The notes: generated by a model not told the origin, from the letters alone. Numbered from the stretch's first letter, positions 44,101 to 53,509 are shown. The stretch: DNA of 59,621 bases from an uncultured Actinomyces sp. (GCA_938040725.1 CALHZX010000123.1:1-59621); one strand, 5' to 3'. Program-made: numbers and translations.

Positions 44101-44900
44101 ACCGCGACCGGAGCCTTGATCGTGGGGTGATGCTGGTAGTCCGTCACTGAAATGTCATCGAAGGAGTACTCGAACATCGAAGGAGCTTTCGCGAGCTCCA
44201 GGCGCGGGAACGGGTAGGGCTCGCGGCTCAGCTGCTCTCTCACCTGCTCCGTGTGGTTGGAGTAGATGTGGCAGTCCCCGCCCGTCCAAATGAAGTCGCC
44301 GACTTCCAGGCCCGCCTGCTGGGCGAACATGTGGGTGAGCAGCGAGTAGGACGCGATGTTGAAGGGCACACCCAGGAACATGTCTGCGCTGCGCTGGTAC
44401 AGCTGCAGCGACAGGCGGCCGTCAGCCACGTACAGCTGGAAGAACGCGTGGCAGGGCTCGAGGGCCATCTCGCGCAGATCGCCGACGTTCCACGCGGACA
44501 CCACCATGCGGCGCGAATCCGGGTTCGTCTTCAGCGTCTCGAGGACCTGGGAGATCTGGTCGATGTGGCGGCCGTCCCCGGCGTTCCACGAACGCCACTG
44601 GACGCCGTACACCGGGCCCAGCTCACCGTCCTCGTCCGCCCACTCGTTCCAGATGCGGATCCCGTTGTCCTGGAGCCAGGACACGTTCGAGGAACCGGAG
44701 AGGAACCACAGGAGTTCGCCGACCACCGACTTGAGGTGCACACGCTTCGTCGTGATCAGCGGGAAGCCCTTGGACAGGTCGTAGCGCAGCTGCGCCCCAA
44801 ACAGGGAACGCGTGCCTGTGCCGGTGCGGTCACCCTTGGGGGTGCCCTCACGCATAATGCACGCCAGCAGGTCTTCGTACTGGCGGTCGACGGCACTCAC
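44097..44900 (-). CDS. thyA: Thymidylate synthase
   Basis: 267 residues. It methylates dUMP to dTMP using methylene-tetrahydrofolate. Catalytic Cys in ALEPCHAFFQLYV, folate site in DCHIYSNHTEQV, and the opening YEDLLACIMREGTPKGDRTGTGT are present. The GTG at 44900 is the start; the longer reading runs in antisense through osmC and is rejected. osmC precedes it by 1 nt. Confidence 0.95.
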   Translation of the reverse strand: MSAVDRQYEDLLACIMREGTPKGDRTGTGTRSLFGAQLRYDLSKGFPLITTKRVHLKSVVGELLWFLSGSSNVSWLQDNGIRIWNEWADEDGELGPVYGVQWRSWNAGDGRHIDQISQVLETLKTNPDSRRMVVSAWNVGDLREMALEPCHAFFQLYVADGRLSLQLYQRSADMFLGVPFNIASYSLLTHMFAQQAGLEVGDFIWTGGDCHIYSNHTEQVREQLSREPYPFPRLELAKAPSMFEYSFDDISVTDYQHHPTIKAPVAV

Positions 44901-44901
44901 G

Positions 44902-45327
44902 TCAGTTGATCCGCTCGTTCGTCCACGTATGCGAGGCCGGCAGGGCCTGGTCGACGACCGAGTGCTCGATCGTGCAGTTGCGCTTGATTGCGGCATCTGC
45001 GCGACGCTTGAGATCCTCGATCTCCTCGTCGGACAGGGCAGACATGTCCTGGACCAGCTCGACGTCCACGTGCGTGAAACGATCATTCTGCTGGTCGTAG
45101 TCGCCGGACACGCCGACGAACTGCTCGAAATCGTCGCCCAGGCGAGCCGCCATGCGGGCATCCGAGCTCATCGCGTTGCAGCCCGCGATCGCGAGCTTGA
45201 GCAGGTCGCCGGGGGAGAAGAGGCCGGGGCCATGACCGATGCGGATCTCGGCGCCGTCCTGGTTGCGGGCGACGTACTGACGCACGCCCGTACGCTGCAT
45301 GTACAGGGACTTCGGGGTATCACTCAT
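44902..45327 (-). CDS. OsmC/Ohr family protein
   Basis: 141 residues. The core SPGDLLKLAIAGCNAMSSDARM carries the resolving-type Cys of OsmC peroxiredoxins; the second Cys is in KRNCTIEHSV. It reduces organic hydroperoxides. CACAAT lies 7 nt before the ATG without a ribosome site. It is the first gene of a compact unit with thyA and folA. Confidence 0.88.
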   Translation of the reverse strand: MSDTPKSLYMQRTGVRQYVARNQDGAEIRIGHGPGLFSPGDLLKLAIAGCNAMSSDARMAARLGDDFEQFVGVSGDYDQQNDRFTHVDVELVQDMSALSDEEIEDLKRRADAAIKRNCTIEHSVVDQALPASHTWTNERIN

Positions 45328-45414
45328 GGGCACTATTGTGTCGCGAAAAGGCACCGCCCGCCCGTGCAACATGCGCCGGGCGGGCGGGGTTCCTCGTAGA
45401 GCGTAGAGAAAGCT

Positions 45415-45897
45415 TTAGCGGTGCTCCTCCAACCACTGCGTGGCGCTCGCCTGCTCGCTGTCGGTCAGGCGACCCACGCGAGCCACCGCCTCCTTCTCGA
45501 TGCGTCCGCCCAGCAGCGGCACGCGCACCGACAGGTTGCCGGTCACGTCCCGAACGCTTCCAGCCTCGGCAGAAGTCAGTGTGGAGGTGGCCTCGACGGA
45601 TACAGGCGCGCCGTCCACGGTCATGGACGTGCGCGAAGTCGCCCCGGCCTCGTTGAGTGTCCACTCCTCGGTGAAAGTGACGCGCAGATCAGACTTGACA
45701 AAGCGCACTGCCGCCGCCGGGATCAGCTCGGGGCGCACGGTGCCCGCAAAGGACACGCGCTTGCCCTCCACCGACACGGTGGAGGAGCCATCGACCACGA
45801 ACTGGCCGAAGCGTCGCTCCAGGTAGTCGGGGGTCAGGTACATGGCGACGACCTCGTCGACAGTACCGGGATACGACATAGACTGCGTGAACTGCAT
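45415..45897 (-). CDS. DUF2505 family protein (SRPBCC-like)
   Basis: 160 residues. Starts MQFTQSMSYPGTVDEVVAMYLTPDY, with AGGAG about 5 nt upstream, which decides the start against an upstream frame. Fold resembles START/SRPBCC lipid-binding barrels of actinobacteria. Function unknown. The 87-nt gap to osmC and its own ribosome site make it an independent unit. Confidence 0.82.
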   Translation of the reverse strand: MQFTQSMSYPGTVDEVVAMYLTPDYLERRFGQFVVDGSSTVSVEGKRVSFAGTVRPELIPAAAVRFVKSDLRVTFTEEWTLNEAGATSRTSMTVDGAPVSVEATSTLTSAEAGSVRDVTGNLSVRVPLLGGRIEKEAVARVGRLTDSEQASATQWLEEHR

Positions 45898-45994
45898 GGC
45901 TCTCCTGACGAAAGAAGCGGCGCCGGAGCGTGTCCCGGCGCTCATTTACAACGAAGGTCCGCCGTAGCGGCCCCACTCCCTTTAGAGTAGATGC

Positions 45995-47455
45995 ATGCGT
46001 AGTCTCATGCAGTTAGCTGAAGAAGCCTCTTCGACGCCGTTGTCGGAGCAGGACATCGATTGGCTGCACCTCCTCCTCGCGGACTGGCAGGTGCTCGCTG
46101 ATCTGGCGGCCGCCGACCTGGTTTTGTGGCTGCCCGCCGACGACGGGCGCTTCATCGCGGCCGCCCACTGCCGCCCCGCAACCTCCGCGACCGTCCACGT
46201 GGACGACATTATCGGCCTCCACCTGCCCGCCGCTCGCGAAATCGATCTGCGTCGCGCTCTGCAGTCCGGGGAAGTTGTGCGCTCGACGGCTGCGCGCTGG
46301 GCCGGCACGTACTCGATGATGGAAACCTGCGTGCCCGTGTGCCACGACGGGCGCATCATCGCCGTCGTCACGCGCGAGGCCAACCTGTCCAGCCCGCGTC
46401 TGTCCCTCGGTTTTGAGGGATGGACGGTGGCGGCTGCCGACACCCTGTGCCAGATGATGGCGCGCGGCGAGTACCCCTACGACTCGACCCCGCAGGTCAC
46501 CTCCCACGGTGTGCCGCGTGTCCTCGACGGTGCCGTCCTGCTCGACGCGGAGGGGCGCGTGCAGCACGCGACCCCCAACGCCGTGTCCTGTCTGCGCCGC
46601 CTCGGCATCCGCACCCACGTGACCGGCAAGGTCCTCGCCCAGGAGATTACCGAGGTCATTGGGGATGGCACCCTCATTGAAGAATCCATGGCGGTCGTCG
46701 TTATGGGCCGCGCCTCCTGGCGCGTTGAGATCGCGGCGCGCGCATCCACCGTGAGCGTGCGAGCCCTGCCCCTCGTGAACGGGCGCAAGCGCCTGGGCGC
46801 CGTCATCCTCACGCGGGACGTCTCCGAGGTCCACCGCCACGAGCAGGAGCTCATGACGAAGGACGCGACGATCCGCGAGATCCACCACCGGGTGAAGAAC
46901 AACCTGCAGACCGTGTCCGCCCTGCTGCGCCTTCAGTCGCGCCGCTCCTCCGAGGAAGCGGTCAAGGTGGCTCTTGCGGAGGCCGAGCGTCGCGTGCAGG
47001 CGATTGCGACCGTGCACGCCGCCCTGTCGCAGAACGTGGATGAGTCGGTGGACTTCGACGAGGTCGCGCGCACGATCGTGCGCATGGCCGGTGCGATCGC
47101 CTCGACGGACCACGCCGTTGAGGTCATCACGACCGGTAGCTTTGGCACGATTCAGGCCGACCAGGCTCAGGCTCTGGCGACCGTCCTGAACGAGCTGGTG
47201 GCCAACTCTGTCGAGCATGGCCTCGCGGATCGTGACGGCCATATTGAGGTGCGCGCCGAGCGCCAGGGCGCGTCGATGACCGTGACCGTCGCCGACGACG
47301 GTGTGGGCTTCGTGCCGGGAACTCCCATGAGCGGCCTGGGTACGCAGATCGTCCACCAGATGGTGCGCGGTGAGCTCAAGGGCTCCATCGAATGGGCACC
47401 GCGTCAGGGCGGTGGCACGCTCGTCACGCTCCATGCGAACTTGGACCCCGCCTGA
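45995..47455 (+). CDS. pdtaS: Sensor histidine kinase PdtaS-like
   Basis: 486 residues, no membrane segments. N-terminal GAF-like domain (about 15-150), a PAS-like domain (about 175-285), a HisKA_2 dimerisation helix with the phospho-accepting His297/298 in IREIHHRVKNNLQTVSALLR, and an HATPase domain with DNGVGF-type DDGVGFVP motif. In mycobacteria the PdtaS/PdtaR pair acts on transcription antitermination. It lies next to whiB1, as in mycobacteria. TAGAGT is 6 nt before the ATG. Confidence 0.92.
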   Translation: MRSLMQLAEEASSTPLSEQDIDWLHLLLADWQVLADLAAADLVLWLPADDGRFIAAAHCRPATSATVHVDDIIGLHLPAAREIDLRRALQSGEVVRSTAARWAGTYSMMETCVPVCHDGRIIAVVTREANLSSPRLSLGFEGWTVAAADTLCQMMARGEYPYDSTPQVTSHGVPRVLDGAVLLDAEGRVQHATPNAVSCLRRLGIRTHVTGKVLAQEITEVIGDGTLIEESMAVVVMGRASWRVEIAARASTVSVRALPLVNGRKRLGAVILTRDVSEVHRHEQELMTKDATIREIHHRVKNNLQTVSALLRLQSRRSSEEAVKVALAEAERRVQAIATVHAALSQNVDESVDFDEVARTIVRMAGAIASTDHAVEVITTGSFGTIQADQAQALATVLNELVANSVEHGLADRDGHIEVRAERQGASMTVTVADDGVGFVPGTPMSGLGTQIVHQMVRGELKGSIEWAPRQGGGTLVTLHANLDPA

Positions 47456-47497
47456 CGGGGGTTCCGCGCGGGCGGGATAAACGTTTCATCGACGAAC

Positions 47498-47529
47498 GAG
47501 GCCGGGGGTCCATTGTGGATCCCGGCCTC
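47498..47529. terminator. Terminator hairpin between pdtaS and whiB1 (variant of dispersed family)
   Basis: GAGGCCGGG arm pairs with CCCGGCCTC around an inner imperfect stem and loop ATTGT; between convergent genes. Confidence 0.65.
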
Positions 47530-47559
47530 AACCGTTGGTATCGTGTGTTGGCGCTGATC

Positions 47560-47811
47560 TCAGCAGCCCGCGCGGCGTGCGCGTGCGGCGCGGCGCTTGA
47601 GTGCGCGGCGCTCTTCCTCGCTCATGCCGCCCCAGACGCCGGCATCCTGGTTGTTATCGATAGCCCACTGCAGGCAGATGCCCGCGACCTCACACTCGCG
47701 GCACACGGCCTTGGCCTCGGCGACCTGTGCGATGGCCGGACCCGTGTTCCCGATGGGGAAGAAAAGTTCCGGGTCAACTGTCAGGCATGCCGCCTTACTC
47801 CGCCAATCCAT
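47560..47811 (-). CDS. whiB1: WhiB-family iron-sulfur transcriptional regulator (WhiB1-like)
   Basis: 83 residues. The four cluster cysteines are Cys9, Cys37, Cys40 and Cys46, followed by GVWGG (58-62) and a basic C-terminal tail. WhiB1 is an essential [4Fe-4S] protein that binds the primary sigma factor and senses nitric oxide in mycobacteria. TAAGAT on the minus strand (47890-47885) is a possible -10. The 155-nt gap to the next gene holds no other gene. Confidence 0.95.
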   Translation of the reverse strand: MDWRSKAACLTVDPELFFPIGNTGPAIAQVAEAKAVCRECEVAGICLQWAIDNNQDAGVWGGMSEEERRALKRRAARARRAGC

Positions 47812-47966
47812 GATGTGTCTTTCGCTCCTCGACTGCCGTGCGCTCGGGATGTTTCGCTTGTTCTCTTGTCAGTGTCCGTTCGTCATCTTAGTCGCGCAAG
47901 GGGGAGGCAACAGTGAAATGACAACGTCACTATGCGGCTGCTCACGGAGCCCGAATAAGATGGGAC

Positions 47967-50900
47967 TTAGGTATTAACTGACCCAATGGTTAGTTGGATG
48001 GTTGTCAGAGTATCACCCTCGCAGATCAGTCCGCATGAAGGGGTCCAGCGCCTCGCGAGAATGGAGAGCGGGAATGCGTGGCATTGTTGAATTAACGCGC
48101 GAATTACGTTGTTCGTGGGATTCATCGCGAGAACTCTGTGCCCGTCCCATCTGGCGATACGAGTCCATGCTCCTTGGGGAATTACGTCAGTAATTGTTGG
48201 CGTTTCTTCCCATCCGAGATACGCGTGGAGTGCTGTGAGGATGGACGCGTCCTCCTGCCTACCGATGATGATCCAGGGCAGCTGGTGATCCCATGCGGGC
48301 GCGACGTACGTGGGTCCGATGAGGGCCGGTGCATCCGTATTTCTGACCAGCGCCGAGACAGCGGCCGGGCTGGGGATGTGCCAGCTGTTTCTCTCATTTC
48401 CCGGATGAGTTCCCAGGTCACACGCGGTCCTGGGTATGCACGCGAGGAGGGTGCGTTCTCCGGGCCGTGCGAGCAGCGCCTGTCCAGGGCCGAGTGTGCG
48501 AAGGTCACTGGGGGAGATACCAGCGTGGAGCGCTTCGTCCGCGTCGCGCGCTCGCACCAGGCGTGTCGAAAACGCGCCCATCGTGGCACTCGATGCGGTG
48601 AAGCGCCCGGCGTAGGCCGCGACGATGATGACGCCTGCTCGCCGTGCCCCATTCAGCAGTGAGCCCCAGAGGGAATCCGCCTGCGGGGCCGAGAGAGCCT
48701 GGGTGAGGGCCGTACGCAGCGCGGCCGCGTCAGTGATAGCCAGGACCGCTGGGCCGTGCTCGCAGATTCCCTCCAGCACATCGATGGTGGAGACGTCGTG
48801 GCAAGCCAGGAACGACGCGGCGCCAGGGACGGCCTCGTCTCCGATCACGTGGAGGGGATAGCCGCACCAACTCGCGATGCGCGTCGCGAGAGAGAGCGCC
48901 CACCGCGAGGCGAGGCCGGCCTCGTGCGCGCTGGCCTGAATCTGGATGCTTCCGCCGTCCCACACGAAGGGGGAATGCTCCTCGATCCCCTCGACGAGGC
49001 CGAGTGTGAGAACCCCCGCATTCGTTGGGGTGGTGCTTGGGTACTGGCGCGTCAGCGTGGTTGCGGATCCGTTCGCAGCATCAACTTCGTCCCATGTGAG
49101 GGCCTCGGGCAGCTCGGGTGCCCATAGAGGGGCCGCAGCCCCGTGTGGCCACGAACGTGCGCAGCGCGAGACGACCTCGGCGACTTTATCCATGTAGGCC
49201 AGCTGGATGACGCCGACGCCGTCAAGGACAGCGCGCCCGGGAACCCGGGGCAGCGAGGCGGCCCGTGCGTCCCCGAGGATGTCGGTCGAATCGGCAGCGC
49301 TCACGCAGCGCAGGGACAGACGGATGTCCATGTTGGCGCGCATCTGCGCACTCACGGCCCCCGACGGGCGCTGTGTTGCGGCGATGAGGTGGAGCCCCAG
49401 GCTGCGCCCCTGGGCGGCGAGCCGCAGGAGGACCTCCATCGACGAGGGGTGAGCCTGGGCGAGGAAACGGAACTCGTCGATGGCGACGATGAGCCGGGCA
49501 GGGGCCTCGGGGACCGAGGAGGGGGCGCCCTCGTGGGCGCGCTCCCACGTGGCCAGGTCAGGGAACCCGCGTGCACGCAATTGCTCCTCGCGGCGCTGTA
49601 GCTCGGCAGCGATACCCTCGAGAGCCCGCGTCGTCGCACCGGGATCTAAATCGGTGAGGAGCGCGTGCGTGTGGGGGAGTGCCTGCAGGCGGGCGAATGT
49701 CGAGCCACCCTTGTAGTCGATGAGGACGAAGCGCACCTTGTCGGGGCTGTAGCAGTGCGCGATGGAGGCAAGCCAGCCGATCAGCGCCTCCGATTTCCCG
49801 GAACCCGTGCAACCAGCGACGAGAGCGTGCGGGCCATCCGAGACCAGGTCCAGCTCGATGGGGCCGGACTGTGACAATCCGATCCGTACGCTCAGGACAC
49901 CGGAGGATCCACGGGCGTGGTCGGGGTCCCATTCCACGTGCGAGGGGAGGGCGTCACGCGCATCCGCTCGGGTGACTGTCCACCACCACTGGGGTGCGAC
50001 CGGCAGGTCATCGGTGACACACACCTGCGCGCACCAGGACGGCAGACGCGCAACTGAGGAAGCGTACCCGATATGCACGGTCAGCCTGTCATGCTCAGAG
50101 CCTTGCACGCAGTGCGGGCACGACTCGCCGGCACTCACGTGGATGTCCACGCCCGCGTGCCCCAGCAGGACAGGGGAGACGCTGTTCCACCACACTCGCG
50201 CGCCGCCCACCTGCGCGGCTATCTGACCCGCGCACCACAGGGCACACTGGGCGGCGTGAATGCCCGCGATACCGAGCGCGGAGCGCCCCGGCTCATCCGA
50301 CGACGTCGAGAGGAGCACGCGTTTGCGGGGGCTCGTGGCCCGTCCCGGCCACACGCTGACCCGTACGATCCGGGGCGAGGGCCCGCAGTCCGGTAGTCCA
50401 GCGAGCACCAGCGAGAGCGCAGCGCCGTCCCAGCCCCTGCGCCGCCGACGCGCACGCCAGCAGAGAATGATCGCGGTGACGCAAGCGATCACCGCCACCA
50501 GCGAAGCGATACCGATCCACAGCCGTGGAGCGCTCGCCCCCGCTCGCAGGCGCCAGCCCATGAAACCGAGCATGACGACGACGGAAACCAGGGGTGCGCC
50601 CCTGAGCAGGGATGATCCCGTGAGCGAGCCGGGGCCTCGTCGCTCGACGCCCGGCCACGTCAAGCGCATCGGGCGCGCGCGGACCTCGAAGACGTCGTCG
50701 CCGAGGCGCAGGCGAGCCCCGGGGCTCATCTCCCGCGCCGTGCGGGTGGTGCGCCACCAGCGCGCGCGGCTGCGCAGCCGAAACGGAGGGGAATCCGGCT
50801 GGGCATCAAGGAACGCGCGACCCTCACGCGTGGTGAAAACCGCGTGTGTGCGCGCCACGCTCGCGCATGACAGAGGCATATCGCCCGCGCGACCGACCGT

Positions 50901-50999
50901 GCCGGGGGCCATCACGACGCCAACGTCGGGTCCCTGAACGCATGCCAGGTGCAGGTCGGTGCGCAGGGCAGCGCGGGCGAGACAACCGGAATCTTTCAT
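47967..50999 (-). CDS. FHA-FtsK/SpoIIIE ATPase, EssC/EccC-like
   Basis: 1010 residues. An FHA-like N-terminal domain (about 20-105; GTVGRAGD and ARTHAVF) is followed by two membrane segments (136-150, 160-181) and a FtsK/SpoIIIE ATPase domain with Walker A GCTGSGKSEAL (396-405), FVLIDYKGG and Walker B LIVAIDEF (503-510; Asp508, Glu509). The last 350 residues resemble a second ATPase domain without recognisable Walker motifs. The layout matches EssC of type VII secretion systems, though EssC usually has two FHA and three ATPase modules. No other secretion gene (EsxA, YukD, EccB/D) lies nearby. Ribosome site weak. Confidence 0.82.
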   Translation of the reverse strand: MKDSGCLARAALRTDLHLACVQGPDVGVVMAPGTVGRAGDMPLSCASVARTHAVFTTREGRAFLDAQPDSPPFRLRSRARWWRTTRTAREMSPGARLRLGDDVFEVRARPMRLTWPGVERRGPGSLTGSSLLRGAPLVSVVVMLGFMGWRLRAGASAPRLWIGIASLVAVIACVTAIILCWRARRRRRGWDGAALSLVLAGLPDCGPSPRIVRVSVWPGRATSPRKRVLLSTSSDEPGRSALGIAGIHAAQCALWCAGQIAAQVGGARVWWNSVSPVLLGHAGVDIHVSAGESCPHCVQGSEHDRLTVHIGYASSVARLPSWCAQVCVTDDLPVAPQWWWTVTRADARDALPSHVEWDPDHARGSSGVLSVRIGLSQSGPIELDLVSDGPHALVAGCTGSGKSEALIGWLASIAHCYSPDKVRFVLIDYKGGSTFARLQALPHTHALLTDLDPGATTRALEGIAAELQRREEQLRARGFPDLATWERAHEGAPSSVPEAPARLIVAIDEFRFLAQAHPSSMEVLLRLAAQGRSLGLHLIAATQRPSGAVSAQMRANMDIRLSLRCVSAADSTDILGDARAASLPRVPGRAVLDGVGVIQLAYMDKVAEVVSRCARSWPHGAAAPLWAPELPEALTWDEVDAANGSATTLTRQYPSTTPTNAGVLTLGLVEGIEEHSPFVWDGGSIQIQASAHEAGLASRWALSLATRIASWCGYPLHVIGDEAVPGAASFLACHDVSTIDVLEGICEHGPAVLAITDAAALRTALTQALSAPQADSLWGSLLNGARRAGVIIVAAYAGRFTASSATMGAFSTRLVRARDADEALHAGISPSDLRTLGPGQALLARPGERTLLACIPRTACDLGTHPGNERNSWHIPSPAAVSALVRNTDAPALIGPTYVAPAWDHQLPWIIIGRQEDASILTALHAYLGWEETPTITDVIPQGAWTRIARWDGHRVLAMNPTNNVIRALIQQCHAFPLSILARRWTPSCGLICEGDTLTTIQLTIGSVNT

Positions 51000-51050
51000 G
51001 ACCCAACGATCCCGCCGATTGTGGGCGCATTCAAACGCCGGGAGGCGCCC

Positions 51051-51089
51051 TGTGGATAACCGCTCGCCGCCCCGAAACCCTGTGGATAA
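51051..51089. promoter_or_regulatory. Two perfect DnaA boxes upstream of ligA
   Basis: TGTGGATAA occurs at 51051-51059 and again at 51081-51089, exactly 30 nt apart in the same direction. Each is the complement of the consensus TTATCCACA. They lie 96-134 nt before the ligA start. Confidence 0.65.
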
Positions 51090-51184
51090 AGACCGTCGCC
51101 CGCCCGTGTGGCTATGACCACCTCCGCCGTTGGAAGGCCTCGCTCACCGGTCCGCCAGCCTCCCGGAATGCAAGAATGGATCCC

Positions 51185-53509
51185 ATGGCTGACTCCACGT
51201 TCGAGACGACACGCGACCGCTACAACGACCTCATTGAGCGCATCAACGAGGCTCGCGCCGCCTACTACGACCGTGATTCGCCGACCCTCGCGGACGCAGA
51301 CTACGACCGCATGTACCGCGAGGTTGAAGAGATCGAGGAGCGCTACCCGCAGCTGCGCGGCGCCGACTCGCCCACGATGAGCGTGGGCGGCAGCGTCGAC
51401 TCCGGTTTCGCCGAGGTGCGCCACCTCGCCCAGATGATGTCCCTCGACGACGTCTTCTCCCTTGAGGAGCTCGCCGGGTGGGAGACACGCATGGCCGAAG
51501 CGACCGGCATCTCTGACCTGGAGATGACGACCGAGGTGAAGGTCGACGGCCTGTCCATCAACCTCCTGTACGAGAACGGTCGCCTCGTGCGCGCCGCGAG
51601 CCGAGGCGACGGCTACGTCGGCGAAGACGTGACCGCCAACGCGCGAACCATCGCCTCGATCCCGCAGACCCTGACCGGCACCGTGCCCGCGCGCATCGAG
51701 GTGCGCGGCGAGGTCTACTTCCCGGTCGCCGACTTTGCTGCCTTCAACGAGGCTCGCGTCGAGGCCGGGGAAAAGACCTTCGTCAACGCGCGCAACGCGG
51801 CCGCCGGTTCCCTGCGCCAGAAGGACCCGACCGAGACCGCCAAGCGCCCCCTCGCGATGGTCGCCCACGGCATCGGCTTCGTCGAGGCCGGGAACGACTT
51901 CACCGAACCGACCACCCAGATGGGCTGGTACGAGCAGCTGCGCGACTGGGGTCTGCCCGTCTCGCCCTACACGCGCCTGCTGACGGGCCGCAAGGCCATC
52001 GAGGAGCGCATCGCCGAGATCGGCGCGGACCGCCACGGTCTCGTGCACGAGATCGACGGCGTCGTCGTCAAGATCAACGACCTGGACCTGCAGCGCTCCC
52101 TCGGCTCCACCTCGCGCACCCCGCGCTGGGCGGCCGCCTACAAGTTCCCGCCCGAAGAGGTCCATACGCGCCTGCTCGACATCCGCGTCCAGGTGGGGCG
52201 CACGGGGCGCGTCACCCCCTACGGTGTCATGGAATCCGTGCTGGTCGCGGGCTCGAACGTCGCGCGTGCGACCCTGCACAACGCCCAGGAGGTCGCCCGA
52301 AAGGGAGTCCTCATCGGCGACCTGGTCGTCCTGCGCAAGGCCGGCGACGTGATCCCCGAGATCGTCGCCCCCGTCGAGGACGCGCGCAACGGCTCCGAGC
52401 GCCCCTTCGTCATGCCGACCGAGTGTCCCTCCTGCGGGACCCCCCTCGTGCAGGAGAAGGAAGGCGACGTCGACCTGCGATGCCCCAACAAGGGCGCGTG
52501 CCCCGCGCAGATCACCGAGCGCCTCGCCCACGTGGGTGCGCGCAGCGCCCTGGACGTGGAGGGCCTCGGTGACGAGTCCGCGCTGGCCATGACTCAGCCC
52601 GAAAACGACCGCGACGAGGTGGCGGCCGCCCTGGTCGCCGGCCACAGCGTCACCCTGGAGGACGGCACCGTCCTCACGCTCGAGGGCGGCCGCGAGCTGC
52701 CCCACGGGGAGCAGATCACCCGCGCCGAAGAACTCCTGCCCGCCCCGCAGGCCCCCGCCCTGCGCACCGAGGCCGCGCTCTTCGACCTGCGCGCGCAGGA
52801 CCTGCGCGACGTCATGGTGTGGAAGCCCGTCAAGAAGAAGGGCGAGGAAACCGGGGACTGGAAGCAGATCCGCTACTTCTGGACCAAGGCGTACAAGCCT
52901 CGCAAGCTGCACGGCCAGACCGTTTTCGAGCCCATCGAGCCCAGCGCCTCCAAGGGCACCGAGAAAATGCTCGCTGAGCTGGACAAGGCCAAGAGCCAGC
53001 CCCTCGCGCGCGTCCTCGTCGCCCTGTCCATCCGCCACGTCGGCCCCACGGCCGCCCGCGCGCTCGCGGACACCTTCCGCTCGATGGACGCTCTGCGCGC
53101 CGCGTCGGTCGAGGAACTGTCCGCGGTCGAGGGCGTGGGCGAGGAAATCGGCCGCTCCCTGCGCGACTGGTTCACCGTCGACTGGCACCTGGAGGTGCTC
53201 GAGGCGTGGGCGCGCGCGGGTGTGCGCATGGCCGACGAGGCGCCCGAGCCGGCCTCGGACGTGCTTGCGGGCCTCACCATCGTGGTTTCGGGCGCGATGC
53301 CCGGATACGACCGCGAGGGCGCCAAGGAAGCGATCACGTCGCGCGGCGGCAAGGCTGCGGGTTCGGTCTCCAAGAAGACCTCGCTCGTGGTCGCCGGTCC
53401 GGGCGCGGGTTCCAAGGCCGCCAAGGCCGAGGCCCTGGGCGTCCCCGTCATTACCGAGCAGCAATTCACCGATCTCCTTGAGGGAGGCCTGGCGGGAGTC
53501 GGCCTGTAA
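51185..53509 (+). CDS. ligA: NAD-dependent DNA ligase LigA (with about 85-residue insertion)
   Basis: 774 residues, against about 670 for E. coli. Domain Ia and the adenylation domain with the active Lys in EVKVDGLS, an OB fold, four-Cys zinc finger (Cys414, 417, 433, 439), HhH repeats and a C-terminal BRCT (ASDVLAGLTIVVSGAMPGYDREGA). Residues 469-603 are about 85 longer than usual and lie between the zinc finger and the HhH repeats. AAGAAT lies 7 nt before the ATG; the upstream in-frame ATG at 51176 is the alternative. Confidence 0.95.
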   Translation: MADSTFETTRDRYNDLIERINEARAAYYDRDSPTLADADYDRMYREVEEIEERYPQLRGADSPTMSVGGSVDSGFAEVRHLAQMMSLDDVFSLEELAGWETRMAEATGISDLEMTTEVKVDGLSINLLYENGRLVRAASRGDGYVGEDVTANARTIASIPQTLTGTVPARIEVRGEVYFPVADFAAFNEARVEAGEKTFVNARNAAAGSLRQKDPTETAKRPLAMVAHGIGFVEAGNDFTEPTTQMGWYEQLRDWGLPVSPYTRLLTGRKAIEERIAEIGADRHGLVHEIDGVVVKINDLDLQRSLGSTSRTPRWAAAYKFPPEEVHTRLLDIRVQVGRTGRVTPYGVMESVLVAGSNVARATLHNAQEVARKGVLIGDLVVLRKAGDVIPEIVAPVEDARNGSERPFVMPTECPSCGTPLVQEKEGDVDLRCPNKGACPAQITERLAHVGARSALDVEGLGDESALAMTQPENDRDEVAAALVAGHSVTLEDGTVLTLEGGRELPHGEQITRAEELLPAPQAPALRTEAALFDLRAQDLRDVMVWKPVKKKGEETGDWKQIRYFWTKAYKPRKLHGQTVFEPIEPSASKGTEKMLAELDKAKSQPLARVLVALSIRHVGPTAARALADTFRSMDALRAASVEELSAVEGVGEEIGRSLRDWFTVDWHLEVLEAWARAGVRMADEAPEPASDVLAGLTIVVSGAMPGYDREGAKEAITSRGGKAAGSVSKKTSLVVAGPGAGSKAAKAEALGVPVITEQQFTDLLEGGLAGVGL

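Noticed and set aside
44901..45161. N-terminal extension of ThyA up to 45161
   Set aside because: It is antisense-frame overlap with osmC and Ser/Arg-rich; GTG 44900 gives a normal-length ThyA.
47919..47940. TGACAACGTCA palindrome upstream of whiB1 as a CRP site
   Set aside because: The CRP-type arms GTGA and TCAC are 10 nt apart, not 6, so the match to the known site is poor.
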